From assembly GCF_000828085.3 (NCBI RefSeq), contig NZ_JXCA02000024.1, positions 396,568-460,567 of the forward strand: a stretch of DNA of 64,000 bases. Reading direction: 5' to 3'. The notes beneath the pieces were generated by a model. The model worked only from the letters and a program-made list of their open reading frames with translations. It did no database searches and was not told the origin of the DNA. A program made the position numbers and the translations under genes. Positions 48,097 to 56,719 of this stretch are shown here, piece by piece (positions within the stretch are counted from its first letter, which is position 1; each line of letters begins with the position of its first letter). This DNA comes from Scytonema tolypothrichoides VB-61278 (GTDB lineage Bacteria > Cyanobacteriota > Cyanobacteriia > Cyanobacteriales > Nostocaceae).

Positions 48097-49116
48097 TTAA
48101 CGAGGTTCATCCTGAACAAAAGAGAAAGGTTGAGGTTCTCTTAAACGCTTTTCGATTTGCTCGCGTCGATATTTAGCAAGTTCTTGGTAAATTTTTTTTC
48201 GAGCTAAATTCACGCTACCAATTGGTTCATGTTCAGGTAAAGTATGCCAAGGATTGAAAGACAAACCCTCATCCAATCGTTTTCGCTCATCAAAGTCAAA
48301 CTTTTGACTAGGAATCCTGATAGTAGCCACCTTAATAAAAGGTGAATCTTCCTCTTTCCACTTCTGCATTGGATTTTCGATTGAAGTTTTCTCTTCATCT
48401 ACATAAAGCTGAATGAGAAAATCAAAAATGGCTTCTTTCCCTCCATCAGTCAGATACTTGACAATTGCTTCACGTAGATAATTTTCTGAGTCGGGTATTG
48501 AGTCGGGAACTGCTTCTATTTGTTGAGATTTGACGGAGAATTTGATAGCTTGGGAGCCTAATTTGTAAGGTGTTGTACTCCAATATTGGATGAAAAGCGG
48601 ATTATTGATTTTTTTACTAGTCATTTTCTGGAGTATTGCAAAAGAAGGCTGCATGGCTTGTGCTAATTCTGGATCAGCTTGTCCACTTGCTACTTTGGCA
48701 AGATCAACATATCCTTGCACATCTCGAACGAAAAAGACTGGATGATTTATGCTCAGAAAATCCTGGGTTTTCTCTTCATCATCAAGAATTTTTTCGCCCT
48801 CAACATTCATCAATTTTATTGCCAAGCCGCGAACATCAGGTTCTTTATCTGGTTTGAATTGACCGCGTTTTTCTGCTTCTCCACCATTGGAAAAACGAAC
48901 CCAGATGGGATAGGTTTTAGGTGTACAGAAGACACCAACTTTTAGTGCATCAGGAATGTTATTCTCAACAATAAATTCTCCCCAAACCAAACCGTGGCTT
49001 TTCGGGTGTACATGCCGTAAATCTGGTCCCTTTTCTTGCTGAGTTTTTAGATTTGCGGCTAAGACTTCATCAGTAATTGTCTCTTGGTCTGAAGCAGATA
49101 ATTTTGAAATGGTCAT
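48097..49116 (-). CDS. Catalase-like heme-domain protein
   Basis: The 339-residue protein resembles small catalase-related proteins: LRHVHPKSHGLVWGEFIV with the presumed distal His, YPIWVRFSNGG, PDVRGLAIKLMNVEG, and FLSINHPVFFVRD with the Asn/PVFF motif. The full catalase barrel C-terminus is shorter, and no clear proximal YxDTQ motif is seen. Members may act on hydroperoxides rather than as true catalases. Downstream of the SDR gene on the same strand (122 bp). Confidence 0.85.
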   Translation of the reverse strand: MTISKLSASDQETITDEVLAANLKTQQEKGPDLRHVHPKSHGLVWGEFIVENNIPDALKVGVFCTPKTYPIWVRFSNGGEAEKRGQFKPDKEPDVRGLAIKLMNVEGEKILDDEEKTQDFLSINHPVFFVRDVQGYVDLAKVASGQADPELAQAMQPSFAILQKMTSKKINNPLFIQYWSTTPYKLGSQAIKFSVKSQQIEAVPDSIPDSENYLREAIVKYLTDGGKEAIFDFLIQLYVDEEKTSIENPMQKWKEEDSPFIKVATIRIPSQKFDFDERKRLDEGLSFNPWHTLPEHEPIGSVNLARKKIYQELAKYRREQIEKRLREPQPFSFVQDEPR

Positions 49117-49238
49117 ATTTTTCTCCTTTTAATTTATGCAATGAATGTAAGATCAATCAGCAAACAATTCCTCAAGTCCTGCATAAAATCCTCCTTAACC
49201 TAATAAAAAAGGTGGGCAGTGCCCACCTGTTTAAGCAA

Positions 49239-49973
49239 TTACCAAGGAAGTGGCTTGCGGGAATTAAAGAAACCACCCGTGGGACCATCTTCTGGAAGTG
49301 TAGCAAGCCACACGGGAGTGTCAGCACCTTCTTCTACTGTTCCTGGTGCATCTGCACTACCCATGTCTGTTTGCACCCAACCGGGGCAAGCAGAATTGAT
49401 CTTGATTGGAGTATCAGCCAATTCTTTAGAAAACTGAACTGTAATTTCATTGAGTGCTGCTTTAGTCGCTTGATAAGCTAGCCCTCGCAATCCGAAATAG
49501 TGTGAGTTCGGATCAAGGGTGTCAGTCAGGGATCCAAGAGTACTCGACATATTCACAACACGACCAGCATTACTTTTGCGAATTAAAGGTAGTGTTGCTT
49601 GTAGTACTGCAAAAGCACCGAATACATTTGTCTCAAATGTCTGTTTTAAAACATTGAGGTCAAGGTCGCTCGGATTCGTTCCTGAGTCAAGGAAAATGCC
49701 TGCATTGTTGACTAAAATATCGAGCTTACCGAAACGTTCCTCAATCTGTTTGGTAGCAGTGGCGATAGAGGAGATATCTGTGACATCAAGTTTGATATGG
49801 TGCACATCAAGCCCTTGAGCCTGTAATTTCTCTGCAGCTTCAGCACCTTTAGATTCATCACGGGCACCTATGAGCACAGTAATTTCTTGTTTGGCTAGTT
49901 GGCGGCTGATTTCAAAACCAAGCCCTTTATTTGCGCCAGTGACTAGGGCAATTTTTTTGTCGTTACTTTGCAT
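49239..49973 (-). CDS. Short-chain dehydrogenase/reductase
   Basis: A 244-residue classical SDR: nucleotide-binding TGANKGLGFEI at the N-terminus, NNAGIF after strand 4, Ser in VNMSSTLGS, and the active-site Tyr-Lys pair in YQATKAAL. The substrate is unknown; the sequence resembles carbonyl-reductase-type SDRs. The first gene of a minus-strand pair with the catalase-like gene, which could indicate a shared role with reactive carbonyls or peroxides. Confidence 0.92.
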   Translation of the reverse strand: MQSNDKKIALVTGANKGLGFEISRQLAKQEITVLIGARDESKGAEAAEKLQAQGLDVHHIKLDVTDISSIATATKQIEERFGKLDILVNNAGIFLDSGTNPSDLDLNVLKQTFETNVFGAFAVLQATLPLIRKSNAGRVVNMSSTLGSLTDTLDPNSHYFGLRGLAYQATKAALNEITVQFSKELADTPIKINSACPGWVQTDMGSADAPGTVEEGADTPVWLATLPEDGPTGGFFNSRKPLPW

Positions 49974-50156
49974 AAAGTTCTCTCCTCATTTTAGAAAAGT
50001 GGCTCTTGTACAAGACCACTTTGAAGAATTAGACTGACATTGTTGGAATTCAAAATTCCTAAAAATGCTGATAGAGCGAGACAGGGCTTATGGCTGAATG
50101 TTCTCATGCTACAACAGTGCAAATATAACTTAAAGAAGAACGCAGAATACAGAATA

Positions 50157-50192
50157 AAGATCCCCTACTTTTCACCAGAAGTCGGGGATCTT
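50157..50192. terminator. Hairpin AAGATCCCC...GGGGATCTT
   Basis: An inverted repeat of 9 bp with further pairing inside (ACTT and AAGT) lies in the 361-bp gap between the SDR and M41-like genes. On the plus strand it is followed by GGTTTTTC. It resembles the hairpin at 5938-5970. Confidence 0.45.
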
Positions 50193-50255
50193 GGTTTTTC
50201 AATTCTCATAAATATAGCGGTTTTCATTTGAATCACATACATCACCACGCATAAT

Positions 50256-50277
50256 GTGAAAGTGCATGCACTTTCAC
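50256..50277. promoter_or_regulatory. Perfect 22-bp palindrome GTGAAAGTGCA/TGCACTTTCAC
   Basis: A perfect palindrome without loop, 58 bp downstream of the M41-like gene stop and ~280 bp upstream of the SDR start. It lacks a T-run, so an operator or a second type of dispersed repeat is as possible as a terminator. Confidence 0.4.
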
Positions 50278-50334
50278 AACAGCCGTGTATTGCACTTATC
50301 ATGTTCGGCTAATTAGTTATGATTCCCACGTTGA

Positions 50335-51045
50335 CTATAACTGTATGAGCGGCTTTGGTGGATGTTCCTTATAAGCTTCAGCAATTGCAGTTTGACACTC
50401 TGCGACTGTTGCACGTTCTCGCATAGAATTCACTAAGGCTTGATATGCCGACCAGTTTTCTTGCAAAAGCGTTTTGGCTTGGAGTGTACAAAAGCGCTGT
50501 TTCTGTTCACTAGATGATTCAGAAAAACCTAAATTTGTCAATACCATTAACAGCTTGCTTCTGTCATCAGCTCCTCCCTCTGAGTTTTCGTAAACCAATG
50601 TTTCAGCAGCAATACCAGCCATCCAAATGGTACAGTAACGATCTAGCTTTTGAGCACTGATTGTACCCCGTTCTAGTTGGGATGCTAATTCCTCATCATC
50701 AAAACTCACACCACCTTGTCCTGGTTGTTTTTGTTTGAGTGCTTCCCAGGCACTTAGGGTATAGCTCATCACTGGAATTTCTAGCAGATAAGCAACTAGA
50801 AAATGTCCAGCTTCGTGGTGAATGATGCGTTCTCTGTGTTCTGGGGAAAAACCAGCTATCCAATCTATAAGTAAACTTCCACCTTTGCCTTGTAAACTAA
50901 ATGAATCAAGAGTTGCTATTCCCAAAACGGTAAATGTCAATGTTGCTGGGATTATAGGTGATATGTGCAACAACGGTCCCAGTAGGCTGGAAATCGTCAT
51001 GATAAAGACAGATATTGCTATTAAGTTTAGAGATATTTTGCTCAT
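50335..51045 (-). CDS. M41 (FtsH-type) peptidase-domain protein without the AAA domain
   Basis: The 236-residue protein has one or two N-terminal membrane helices (LIAISVFIMTISSLLG, IIPATLTFTVLGIATL) and then the zinc motif HHEAGHFLVAYLLEIPV, followed by helices with WMAGIAAETLVYENSEGGADDRSKL, as in the FtsH protease domain. The AAA+ ATPase domain of FtsH is missing, so it may be an ATP-independent membrane protease or a regulator of FtsH. Single gene. Confidence 0.85.
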   Translation of the reverse strand: MSKISLNLIAISVFIMTISSLLGPLLHISPIIPATLTFTVLGIATLDSFSLQGKGGSLLIDWIAGFSPEHRERIIHHEAGHFLVAYLLEIPVMSYTLSAWEALKQKQPGQGGVSFDDEELASQLERGTISAQKLDRYCTIWMAGIAAETLVYENSEGGADDRSKLLMVLTNLGFSESSSEQKQRFCTLQAKTLLQENWSAYQALVNSMRERATVAECQTAIAEAYKEHPPKPLIQL

Positions 51046-51216
51046 AATTCAGCTTAATCTTTCTTAACTCTTTTTTTATTATGAACCGATATGATCTGAG
51101 TAGGAAATACAACCATTAACCAAACTGTAGTCTAAACCGTAAAACTCAAATGCCTCAAGTACCTCAGTTTTAAGAATACTGCCAAAATCTAAATTACCTT
51201 TTAAAACTTACCTTCT

Positions 51217-52071
51217 TCATTCAAATACAACTGTTTTATTTCCATATACTAATACACGATTCTGCAAATGTAGACGCACTGCTCTTGCTAAAACAACTCG
51301 CTCCAAATCCTTTCCTTTTCTAATCAAATCCTCAACTTCATCACGGTGACTGACTCGTACCACATCTTGCTCAATAATTGGGCCTGCATCTAAATGAGCA
51401 GTCACATAATGAGAGGTTGCGCCGATAATTTTTACTCCTCTTTCAAAAGCTTTTTGATAAGGATTTGCTCCAACAAAAGCTGGTAGAAATGAATGATGAA
51501 TATTAATAATTTGTGGGAATTTATAAATAAATTCTCCACTAACAATTTGCATATATTTTGCTAAAACAACTAAATCTATTTTGTACTGATGTAGTAATTC
51601 TAATTGCTTGGCTTCCTGTTCCTGTTTGTTTTCCTTTATAATGGGGATGTAGTGATAGTCGATATCAAACTGTTCTGCTACTAGTTTCAAATCAGGATGA
51701 TTACTGATAATGACAGGTATTTCAGCAGCAAATTCTTTGGCACGTTGTCGCCAAATTAAATCAAATAAACAATGGTCTTGACGACTCACCCAAATGGCAA
51801 TGCGCCTGACGGTATCAGAAAAGTGCAATTCCCATTTAGCTTGCAATGGTTGGGCAATGGCATTGAATGCTGGTGCAATTAAGTCACGCGGCAAATTAAA
51901 CCCATCTAACTGCCATTCAATACGAGTGAGAAATAACCCTGCTGCAAAGTCTGTATGCTGATCCGCATGGATAATATTACCACCATTAGCGTAGATGAAG
52001 TTGGCAATTTTCGCGACCAATCCTCTTTGGTCGGGACAGGAAATGAGTAGTATTGCGGTTGGACTTATCAT
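51217..52071 (-). CDS. purU: Formyltetrahydrofolate deformylase
   Basis: Hydrolyses 10-formyltetrahydrofolate to formate and tetrahydrofolate, balancing one-carbon pools. It has an N-terminal ACT domain (AILLISCPDQRGLVAKIANFIY) and a formyl-transferase domain with HHSFLPAFVGANPYQKA and the catalytic Asp in HLDAGPIIEQDV. ATG 52071 gives 284 residues; ATG 52077 is equally possible. The two genes of glutathione-dependent formaldehyde oxidation in this window also yield formate, but are 32 kb away. Confidence 0.96.
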   Translation of the reverse strand: MISPTAILLISCPDQRGLVAKIANFIYANGGNIIHADQHTDFAAGLFLTRIEWQLDGFNLPRDLIAPAFNAIAQPLQAKWELHFSDTVRRIAIWVSRQDHCLFDLIWRQRAKEFAAEIPVIISNHPDLKLVAEQFDIDYHYIPIIKENKQEQEAKQLELLHQYKIDLVVLAKYMQIVSGEFIYKFPQIINIHHSFLPAFVGANPYQKAFERGVKIIGATSHYVTAHLDAGPIIEQDVVRVSHRDEVEDLIRKGKDLERVVLARAVRLHLQNRVLVYGNKTVVFE

Positions 52072-52375
52072 GAACACATTCTAAAGATTAGCAAGTTTTT
52101 GAAAACTATCTTTTCAGTATAATTACTCTTGGGAAAAGTATTTTATATACATTACTAATAGAAGAGAACTTTCTAATTTGATAGCAGATTTTATGGAAAG
52201 TGAATAACTGCTCTTTTTTTATTTTGTCTAGAATAGAGCTGAGTCGTACTTTAAGCTAGACGTTATACGAAACATTCAAAAAAAAATATATACATGATAT
52301 ATGTGAATTAAAGTCTTGTTACAAACGTCAAGCAAAATTCCTGCTGTACTTTGTTTGATTTCAAACTATATTATC

Positions 52376-52648
52376 ATGACACAAATGCTTATTACTTACC
52401 TTGTAATTCTAGTCTACTTAATCATGGCTTCCTGTTTTTTTAATCAATGGCTGGTATTTTTTTTAGCCGATGAAGACATGGATTCACAGCAGCGCTTCTA
52501 TTCTACTATCGTTTTGGTTATAGCTACGATGTTGTGGCCAATAATTGTTCCTTTAGCTTACTTGGAATTACTGAAGTTCCATAAAAAGCATAAAGAGATC
52601 ATCGATTTACTGATAAACGCACCTAAAATTGGCAGTCATGAGGAGTAA
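52376..52648 (+). CDS. Small hypothetical membrane protein
   Basis: From ATG 52376 the product has 90 residues, two membrane helices (TYLVILVYLIMASCFFNQWLVFF and YSTIVLVIATMLWPIIVPLAYL) and a basic tail. It looks like a conserved cyanobacterial small protein, but I cannot name it. The frame is open upstream to 52316 with a less hydrophobic start. Confidence 0.6.
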   Translation: MTQMLITYLVILVYLIMASCFFNQWLVFFLADEDMDSQQRFYSTIVLVIATMLWPIIVPLAYLELLKFHKKHKEIIDLLINAPKIGSHEE

Positions 52649-52690
52649 GATTTATCATCACCTCACGTGATAAAAGCTGTTATCTGCTGT

Positions 52691-53464
52691 TTATTGGAGT
52701 CGGTTTATCAGTATTGGGAGTGGGTTTTTTTCCATCATCTGTAGGTTTATCGTTATTGGGAATGGGTTTTTTCCCATCATCTGTAGGTTTATCGTTATTG
52801 GGAGTGGGTTTTTTCCCATCATCTGTAGGTTTATCGTTATTGGGAGTGGGTTTTTTCCCATCATCTGTAGGTTTATCAGTATTGGGAGTGGGTTTTTTCC
52901 GTCATCTATGGGTTGTTTCCACTCTGAGAGTTCTCGATTAACTGCATTCTCAAAATCTGTAGATACCAATAGTACATCAGTATTACTACCTGGTTTGTTC
53001 TGAGGATCAGTTTGAGCATACAGGAAACGGCGGTTAAAGTCAGGCTTACCTAAAATCAACTGATGTGTTTTCTGATTTTTTAGTTTGACCTCGATAGTTG
53101 TTTGAGGCTGATCTAAGCCGAATTCTGCAAGCTGGTTGGGTGAGATGGATACAATGCGATCGCTCTTTCCCTCCACCAGCAAATTCATCAAATAACCTAC
53201 AATAGCATTACTTGCTGGGGCAGTTTCGGGAGATTTCATCATCCACTTGGGTTCTTCAGATTTGTTAGTACGTTCCAGATTTAAAGTCTGATTTTGAGTT
53301 TTGACTGTCAAAGACTGGACGTCATCCTCTTTGAAAGAAAAGATTTTTTGCTGTTGCTTGACTTCTTTTGGTTCAGGTGCACTCTTAATTTCATGAAAGT
53401 AAACAAAACCACCTAAACCAAGCGCTAGAAGTATTAGAACTAAAGTTGTTCGCTGTAATTTCAT
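52691..53464 (-). CDS. DUF4340 protein of the GldG-type ABC operon, C-terminal tail frameshifted
   Basis: Starts at ATG 53464, overlapping the gldG-like stop by 4 bp (ATGA). It has an N-terminal membrane helix (LVLILLALGLGGFVYF) and the DUF4340 domain (~30-165: LTVKTQNQTLNLERT, NLLVEGKSDRIVSISPNQLAEFGLDQPQTTIEV). After DDG the frame enters five 42-bp repeats and reads KNPLPITINLQMMG units. One base is missing at the first A6 run (52893-52898). In the other frame the units read GKKPTPNNDKPTDD and end naturally in DKPTPINSR with a stop at 52680. The ancestral tail was probably that hydrophilic one. Confidence 0.85.
   Translation of the reverse strand: MKLQRTTLVLILLALGLGGFVYFHEIKSAPEPKEVKQQQKIFSFKEDDVQSLTVKTQNQTLNLERTNKSEEPKWMMKSPETAPASNAIVGYLMNLLVEGKSDRIVSISPNQLAEFGLDQPQTTIEVKLKNQKTHQLILGKPDFNRRFLYAQTDPQNKPGSNTDVLLVSTDFENAVNRELSEWKQPIDDGKNPLPILINLQMMGKNPLPITINLQMMGKNPLPITINLQMMGKNPFPITINLQMMEKNPLPILINRLQ
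52710..52905. repeat. 42-bp tandem repeat (minisatellite), five units
   Basis: Units contain GGTTTATCGTTATTGGGAGT and GGGTTTTTTCCCATCATCT. They differ by a few bases and by homopolymer length (T6 or T7). Forty-two bases keep frame, so unit number can change without a frameshift; they encode a 14-residue tail motif of the DUF4340 protein. Confidence 0.92.
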
Positions 53465-55341
53465 CTGCGTATCCACCAAAGAATCGCTGCCGCCACTAGC
53501 CCAATGAGAGGTAAAATCACCACAGATGATAATTCTAAAAGAAGGGCTTGTGCTGCTGTTAGGTTGATGCGACGGTTTGTCACTTCTTTTGGGCGAATGG
53601 AAAGAGGTTGTTGATCCTGCTGACTCAGCCAAGTAACTGAGTTGAGAAACACGTCTCCATTAAGTTGCTTGTCGAACAAGCCATTGATGGCAAATTCTGA
53701 ATTTCCTAACACTACCATTCGTGACTCACCCGAAGTTGATGAGGGAGTCGGGCTGGCTGGAGTTGCGGCTGTTGTCGGTATAGTCGTGGGAGTTGGGCTA
53801 GCTGAAGTTTGAGGTGTTGCAGTTGTTGTCGGTGTCGGGGTGGCTTTAGCGCTAGCTGAAGTTTGAGGTGTTGCGGCTGTTGTCGGTGTCGGGGTGGCTT
53901 TAGGGTTGGGAATTGGGCTGGCTGATGTTTGAGGAGTTGTAGTTGTTGTCGGTGTCGGGGTAGGTTTAGGGCTAGCTGATGTTTGAGGTGTTTGGGTTGT
54001 TGTTGGTGTTGGGGTGGGGTTGGCTGGGGTTGCAGCTATTGTCGGTGTGGGGATAGAGTTAGATTTACTTTCAGATTTGGCTGATAGTTTCTTTGTTAAT
54101 GCTACGCCTAATGTGAGTGGACCTTTGCGATCGCTTTCAGGGTTAAATTGCAAGTTTTCGCTTTGCTGGTCACTTTCTGCCCAGCTATTAGGATAAGCTT
54201 TGGTGAGTAACAAGGGAGTCGCCTGAATACCAGGTACTGAAGTTGTGTCAATCGGTCGTGCTAAGGGATAAAAAGAGATACCGTTGCCAAAATCTTTGGT
54301 AATCGGGTGTTTTCCGTATTGGGTTACCAAAGGTGCTGCAGGACCAAGTCCAACGCTTCCAGAAACATCAACTGCCAGACGATTATCTAATTTTACACCC
54401 CACTCGTCAAGCAAGCTTTCGAGTTTGGGGTCTGTATCTGGATCAATCATCAGCAGTAAATTTCCACCTCGATTGAGGTAGTCTTGTAGTGCTTTGACTT
54501 CGCTTTCAAACAGCGATCGCTTCGGACCTGCAACCACCACAACATTAGCATCTTGAGGAACACTCAATTTTTCTGCCAGATTCAGGGCTGAAGTGGTGTA
54601 ACCTTTGTCATTTAATGCTTTAACCGCTTGCGATATAACTCCTTCCTCTTTATTACCAGAAAGTTCGTGTTCACCGTGACCTTGGAGGAGGTAAACTTTA
54701 GCAGAACTGATGCTGCTGATTTGTTGCAGGCGATTGGTTAATTTTACTTCTGATAAACGTTCTTGCGGACCAACTACCTGAACTAACTGTCGTTTATCGC
54801 CAAATTCCAAATAAACTTCTCCATAGTCTTTGACACCAAACTTACGTGCTAGTCCTGGTCTTGCTTGTGGATCTATATACTCAAAATTAAACTTAGAGGT
54901 TTGCCGACGATAATTTTCTAGTAAGTCTCTATCTACGGGGTCTTGATTAACGTCAAACAACCATATTTTTGCTGGTACTTGTAAGTTGCGTACCAGTTCC
55001 CGTGACTGGGGTGCAAGGGTAAACAACTTAGTTTCTGTGAAGTCAAGTCGTGTATGGTAGCGAGTTCCTAAAAAGTTAATCAATCCTAAAATCGCTAAAA
55101 CTGCTAAAGTCGCAACAAGAGCGTTAGTATTTGCTTGGGTAGAACGTTGTCCCCACCAGTTATTCTGTTTGTTTTGCCATATCAGCCACAATATAATGAT
55201 GGCTGTTCCCAAAATTATCAATGCTAGTTGAATTGGTCCCCAATTATCTGATGCGAATCCGGATGTTAAGCCTGCAGCAAAGAGGAAAGGACCAAACCAA
55301 AATAAGATTTTTAAAGGTTTCTTTTGAGTGAGAATTTTCAT
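53461..55341 (-). CDS. GldG-family ABC-transporter auxiliary protein
   Basis: The 626-residue protein has N-terminal membrane helices (FLFAAGLTSGFA, LALIILGTAIIILWLIW, ALVATLAVLAILGLINFLGTRYH), a GldG-like extracytoplasmic domain (ELVRNLQVPAKIWLFDVN, KVYLLQGHGEHELSG, GGNLLLMIDPDTDPKLESLLDEWGV) and a C-terminal membrane helix (VVILPLIGLVAAAILWWIRR). A long Pro/Thr/Ser linker (roughly 425-535), made of repeated TPTPTTTxTPQTSAS units, interrupts the outer domain. It works with the permease and ATPase upstream. These complexes are linked to gliding or surface processes in other bacteria; the cyanobacterial role is unclear. Confidence 0.88.
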   Translation of the reverse strand: MKILTQKKPLKILFWFGPFLFAAGLTSGFASDNWGPIQLALIILGTAIIILWLIWQNKQNNWWGQRSTQANTNALVATLAVLAILGLINFLGTRYHTRLDFTETKLFTLAPQSRELVRNLQVPAKIWLFDVNQDPVDRDLLENYRRQTSKFNFEYIDPQARPGLARKFGVKDYGEVYLEFGDKRQLVQVVGPQERLSEVKLTNRLQQISSISSAKVYLLQGHGEHELSGNKEEGVISQAVKALNDKGYTTSALNLAEKLSVPQDANVVVVAGPKRSLFESEVKALQDYLNRGGNLLLMIDPDTDPKLESLLDEWGVKLDNRLAVDVSGSVGLGPAAPLVTQYGKHPITKDFGNGISFYPLARPIDTTSVPGIQATPLLLTKAYPNSWAESDQQSENLQFNPESDRKGPLTLGVALTKKLSAKSESKSNSIPTPTIAATPANPTPTPTTTQTPQTSASPKPTPTPTTTTTPQTSASPIPNPKATPTPTTAATPQTSASAKATPTPTTTATPQTSASPTPTTIPTTAATPASPTPSSTSGESRMVVLGNSEFAINGLFDKQLNGDVFLNSVTWLSQQDQQPLSIRPKEVTNRRINLTAAQALLLELSSVVILPLIGLVAAAILWWIRR

Positions 55342-55359
55342 TTTTATAAAGAGGAAAGA

Positions 55360-55899
55360 GGGAACAGGGAACAGGGAACAGGGAACAGGGAACAGGGAAC
55401 AGGGAAGAGGAAAAAGGAAAGAGGGAATAGGGAAGAGGAAAGAAGGAATAGGGAATAGAGAATAGAGTCATGATTCTAGCTTTTTAATAAGAGCAATAAT
55501 CATTCGACTCTCCTCTCGAAGTAAAAAAATAATCGATTCTATATCTTTTGGCTTAGATAAGCCTACTCTTTGAGATAAAACAAGATGTGTTTCTAATTCG
55601 TTAATTGAGCCTTGGGCAATATTCAGAAATCTGACATACTCACGTGTTGTTCTTCTTCCGTATCCCTCTGCTATATTAGCCGCAATAGATACCGCAGATC
55701 TCCTGATTTGTTGTACCATGCCATATAACTCGTCTCTAGGAAATAGTTGAGTCAAAAAATAACACTTCTCGGCTATCTCCATACCTTTTTGCCAAATTTT
55801 TAAGTCTTTAAAATCATTAATCTCTGGCATTGAAAAACCTCTTAATTTACTCTTCCGTTCCCTATTCCCTGTTCCCTGTTCCCTGTTCCCTGTTCCCTC
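55360..55899. repeat. Inverted GGGAACA / TGTTCCC repeat tracts on both sides of the four-helix-bundle gene
   Basis: On the plus strand, GGGAACA is repeated about six times at 55360-55406 and CCCTGTT about four times at 55866-55899, so the tracts are inverted relative to each other. They bracket the small gene at 55468-55830. Similar CCCTGTT tracts lie at about 48016-48050. Confidence 0.75.
55468..55830 (-). CDS. Four-helix-bundle protein (S23/IVS family)
   Basis: The 120-residue helical protein has the family pattern FKDLKIWQKGMEIAEKCYFLT, LYGMVQQIRRSAVSIAANIAEG, YVRFLNIAQGSINELETHL. These proteins were first seen in 23S rRNA intervening sequences and occur widely as single genes; their function is not known. 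It sits between the permease and gldG-like genes of an ABC operon, flanked by inverted tandem tracts, which suggests later insertion. Confidence 0.92.
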   Translation of the reverse strand: MPEINDFKDLKIWQKGMEIAEKCYFLTQLFPRDELYGMVQQIRRSAVSIAANIAEGYGRRTTREYVRFLNIAQGSINELETHLVLSQRVGLSKPKDIESIIFLLREESRMIIALIKKLES

Positions 55900-55906
55900 T
55901 TCTTAT

Positions 55907-56719
55907 CTACGAACGTTGAAAACGCAATGCATCAATTGATTGAGCTGTAAGAAAGATGCCGAGAAGAATGTAACTGGCAAATAAAATCAGACTGCTCGTA
56001 TCGAAAATACCTTGTACTAATGCATTGTAATGTTTCAGCAATGATAGATGTCCTAGCGCTTCTCCTATAGAACCACCAATATTTTTGGCAATTAAATCCA
56101 CGAACAACAGTAATAACATTAATGCAAATGTGAAGACAGCAGATAGAATTGTACTGTCTGTCAAAGAAGAAATGAACATTCCTAAAGATAAAATTGCTGC
56201 TGCTAGTAAGATGAGTGCTAAATGCCCTAGTAAGGGTATGGCTGGTGGCATTGGTGGACTTGACGCACTCAAGGCAATGGTTTCTAATCCCATGATAGGC
56301 ACTATCATTGTAATGAAAAATGTCAAAACTCCTAATAATTTACCAACAGCTACCGCCCAGTTTGTCAGTGGTGATGTGGCGAGAAGTTCTAATGTCCCGC
56401 GCTTGCGTTCTTCGGCATAAAGTCCCATAGAAAGAATTGGCAACACGAATAATAATAGCCATCCCATTCGATCCAAAAATGCCCTGACAAGTTCGTAAGG
56501 AACATCTATTGGTGGAACTGGCATTCCAAATTGTTGTCCTTGTAAATCTAATGCAGTCACTGTTTGCAGGATACCTTCTGGTCCCATCAAAATCAGCACG
56601 AAAAATAACCCAGATAGAAGCCAAAAAACACCCGCAATTGCATATGCCAAAGGTGATACAAAATAGCTTTGTAACTCTCGGCGATAAATAGCAATAATAT
56701 TACCCAGTACTACACCCAT
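55907..56719 (-). CDS. ABC-2 type permease of the GldG-like system
   Basis: The 270-residue membrane protein has about six helices and the ABC-2 pattern of GldF-type permeases: IIAIYRRELQSYFVSPLAYAIAG at the start, MGLYAEERKRGTLELLATSPLTNW in the middle. It directly follows the ATPase gene (no gap), so the two are co-translated. It should form the membrane channel with the ATPase and the outer GldG/DUF4340 proteins. The substrate is unknown. Confidence 0.92.
   Translation of the reverse strand: MGVVLGNIIAIYRRELQSYFVSPLAYAIAGVFWLLSGLFFVLILMGPEGILQTVTALDLQGQQFGMPVPPIDVPYELVRAFLDRMGWLLLFVLPILSMGLYAEERKRGTLELLATSPLTNWAVAVGKLLGVLTFFITMIVPIMGLETIALSASSPPMPPAIPLLGHLALILLAAAILSLGMFISSLTDSTILSAVFTFALMLLLLFVDLIAKNIGGSIGEALGHLSLLKHYNALVQGIFDTSSLILFASYILLGIFLTAQSIDALRFQRS

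Noticed and set aside
52714-52941. 75-codon plus-strand frame with FFPSSVGLSLLGVG repeats
   Set aside because: It is the antisense reading of the 42-bp tandem repeat at the end of the DUF4340 gene.
55244-55471. 75-codon minus-strand frame rich in FPVPCSLFPVPCSLF
   Set aside because: It is the translation of the tandem GGGAACA tract; repeat-derived and not conserved-looking.
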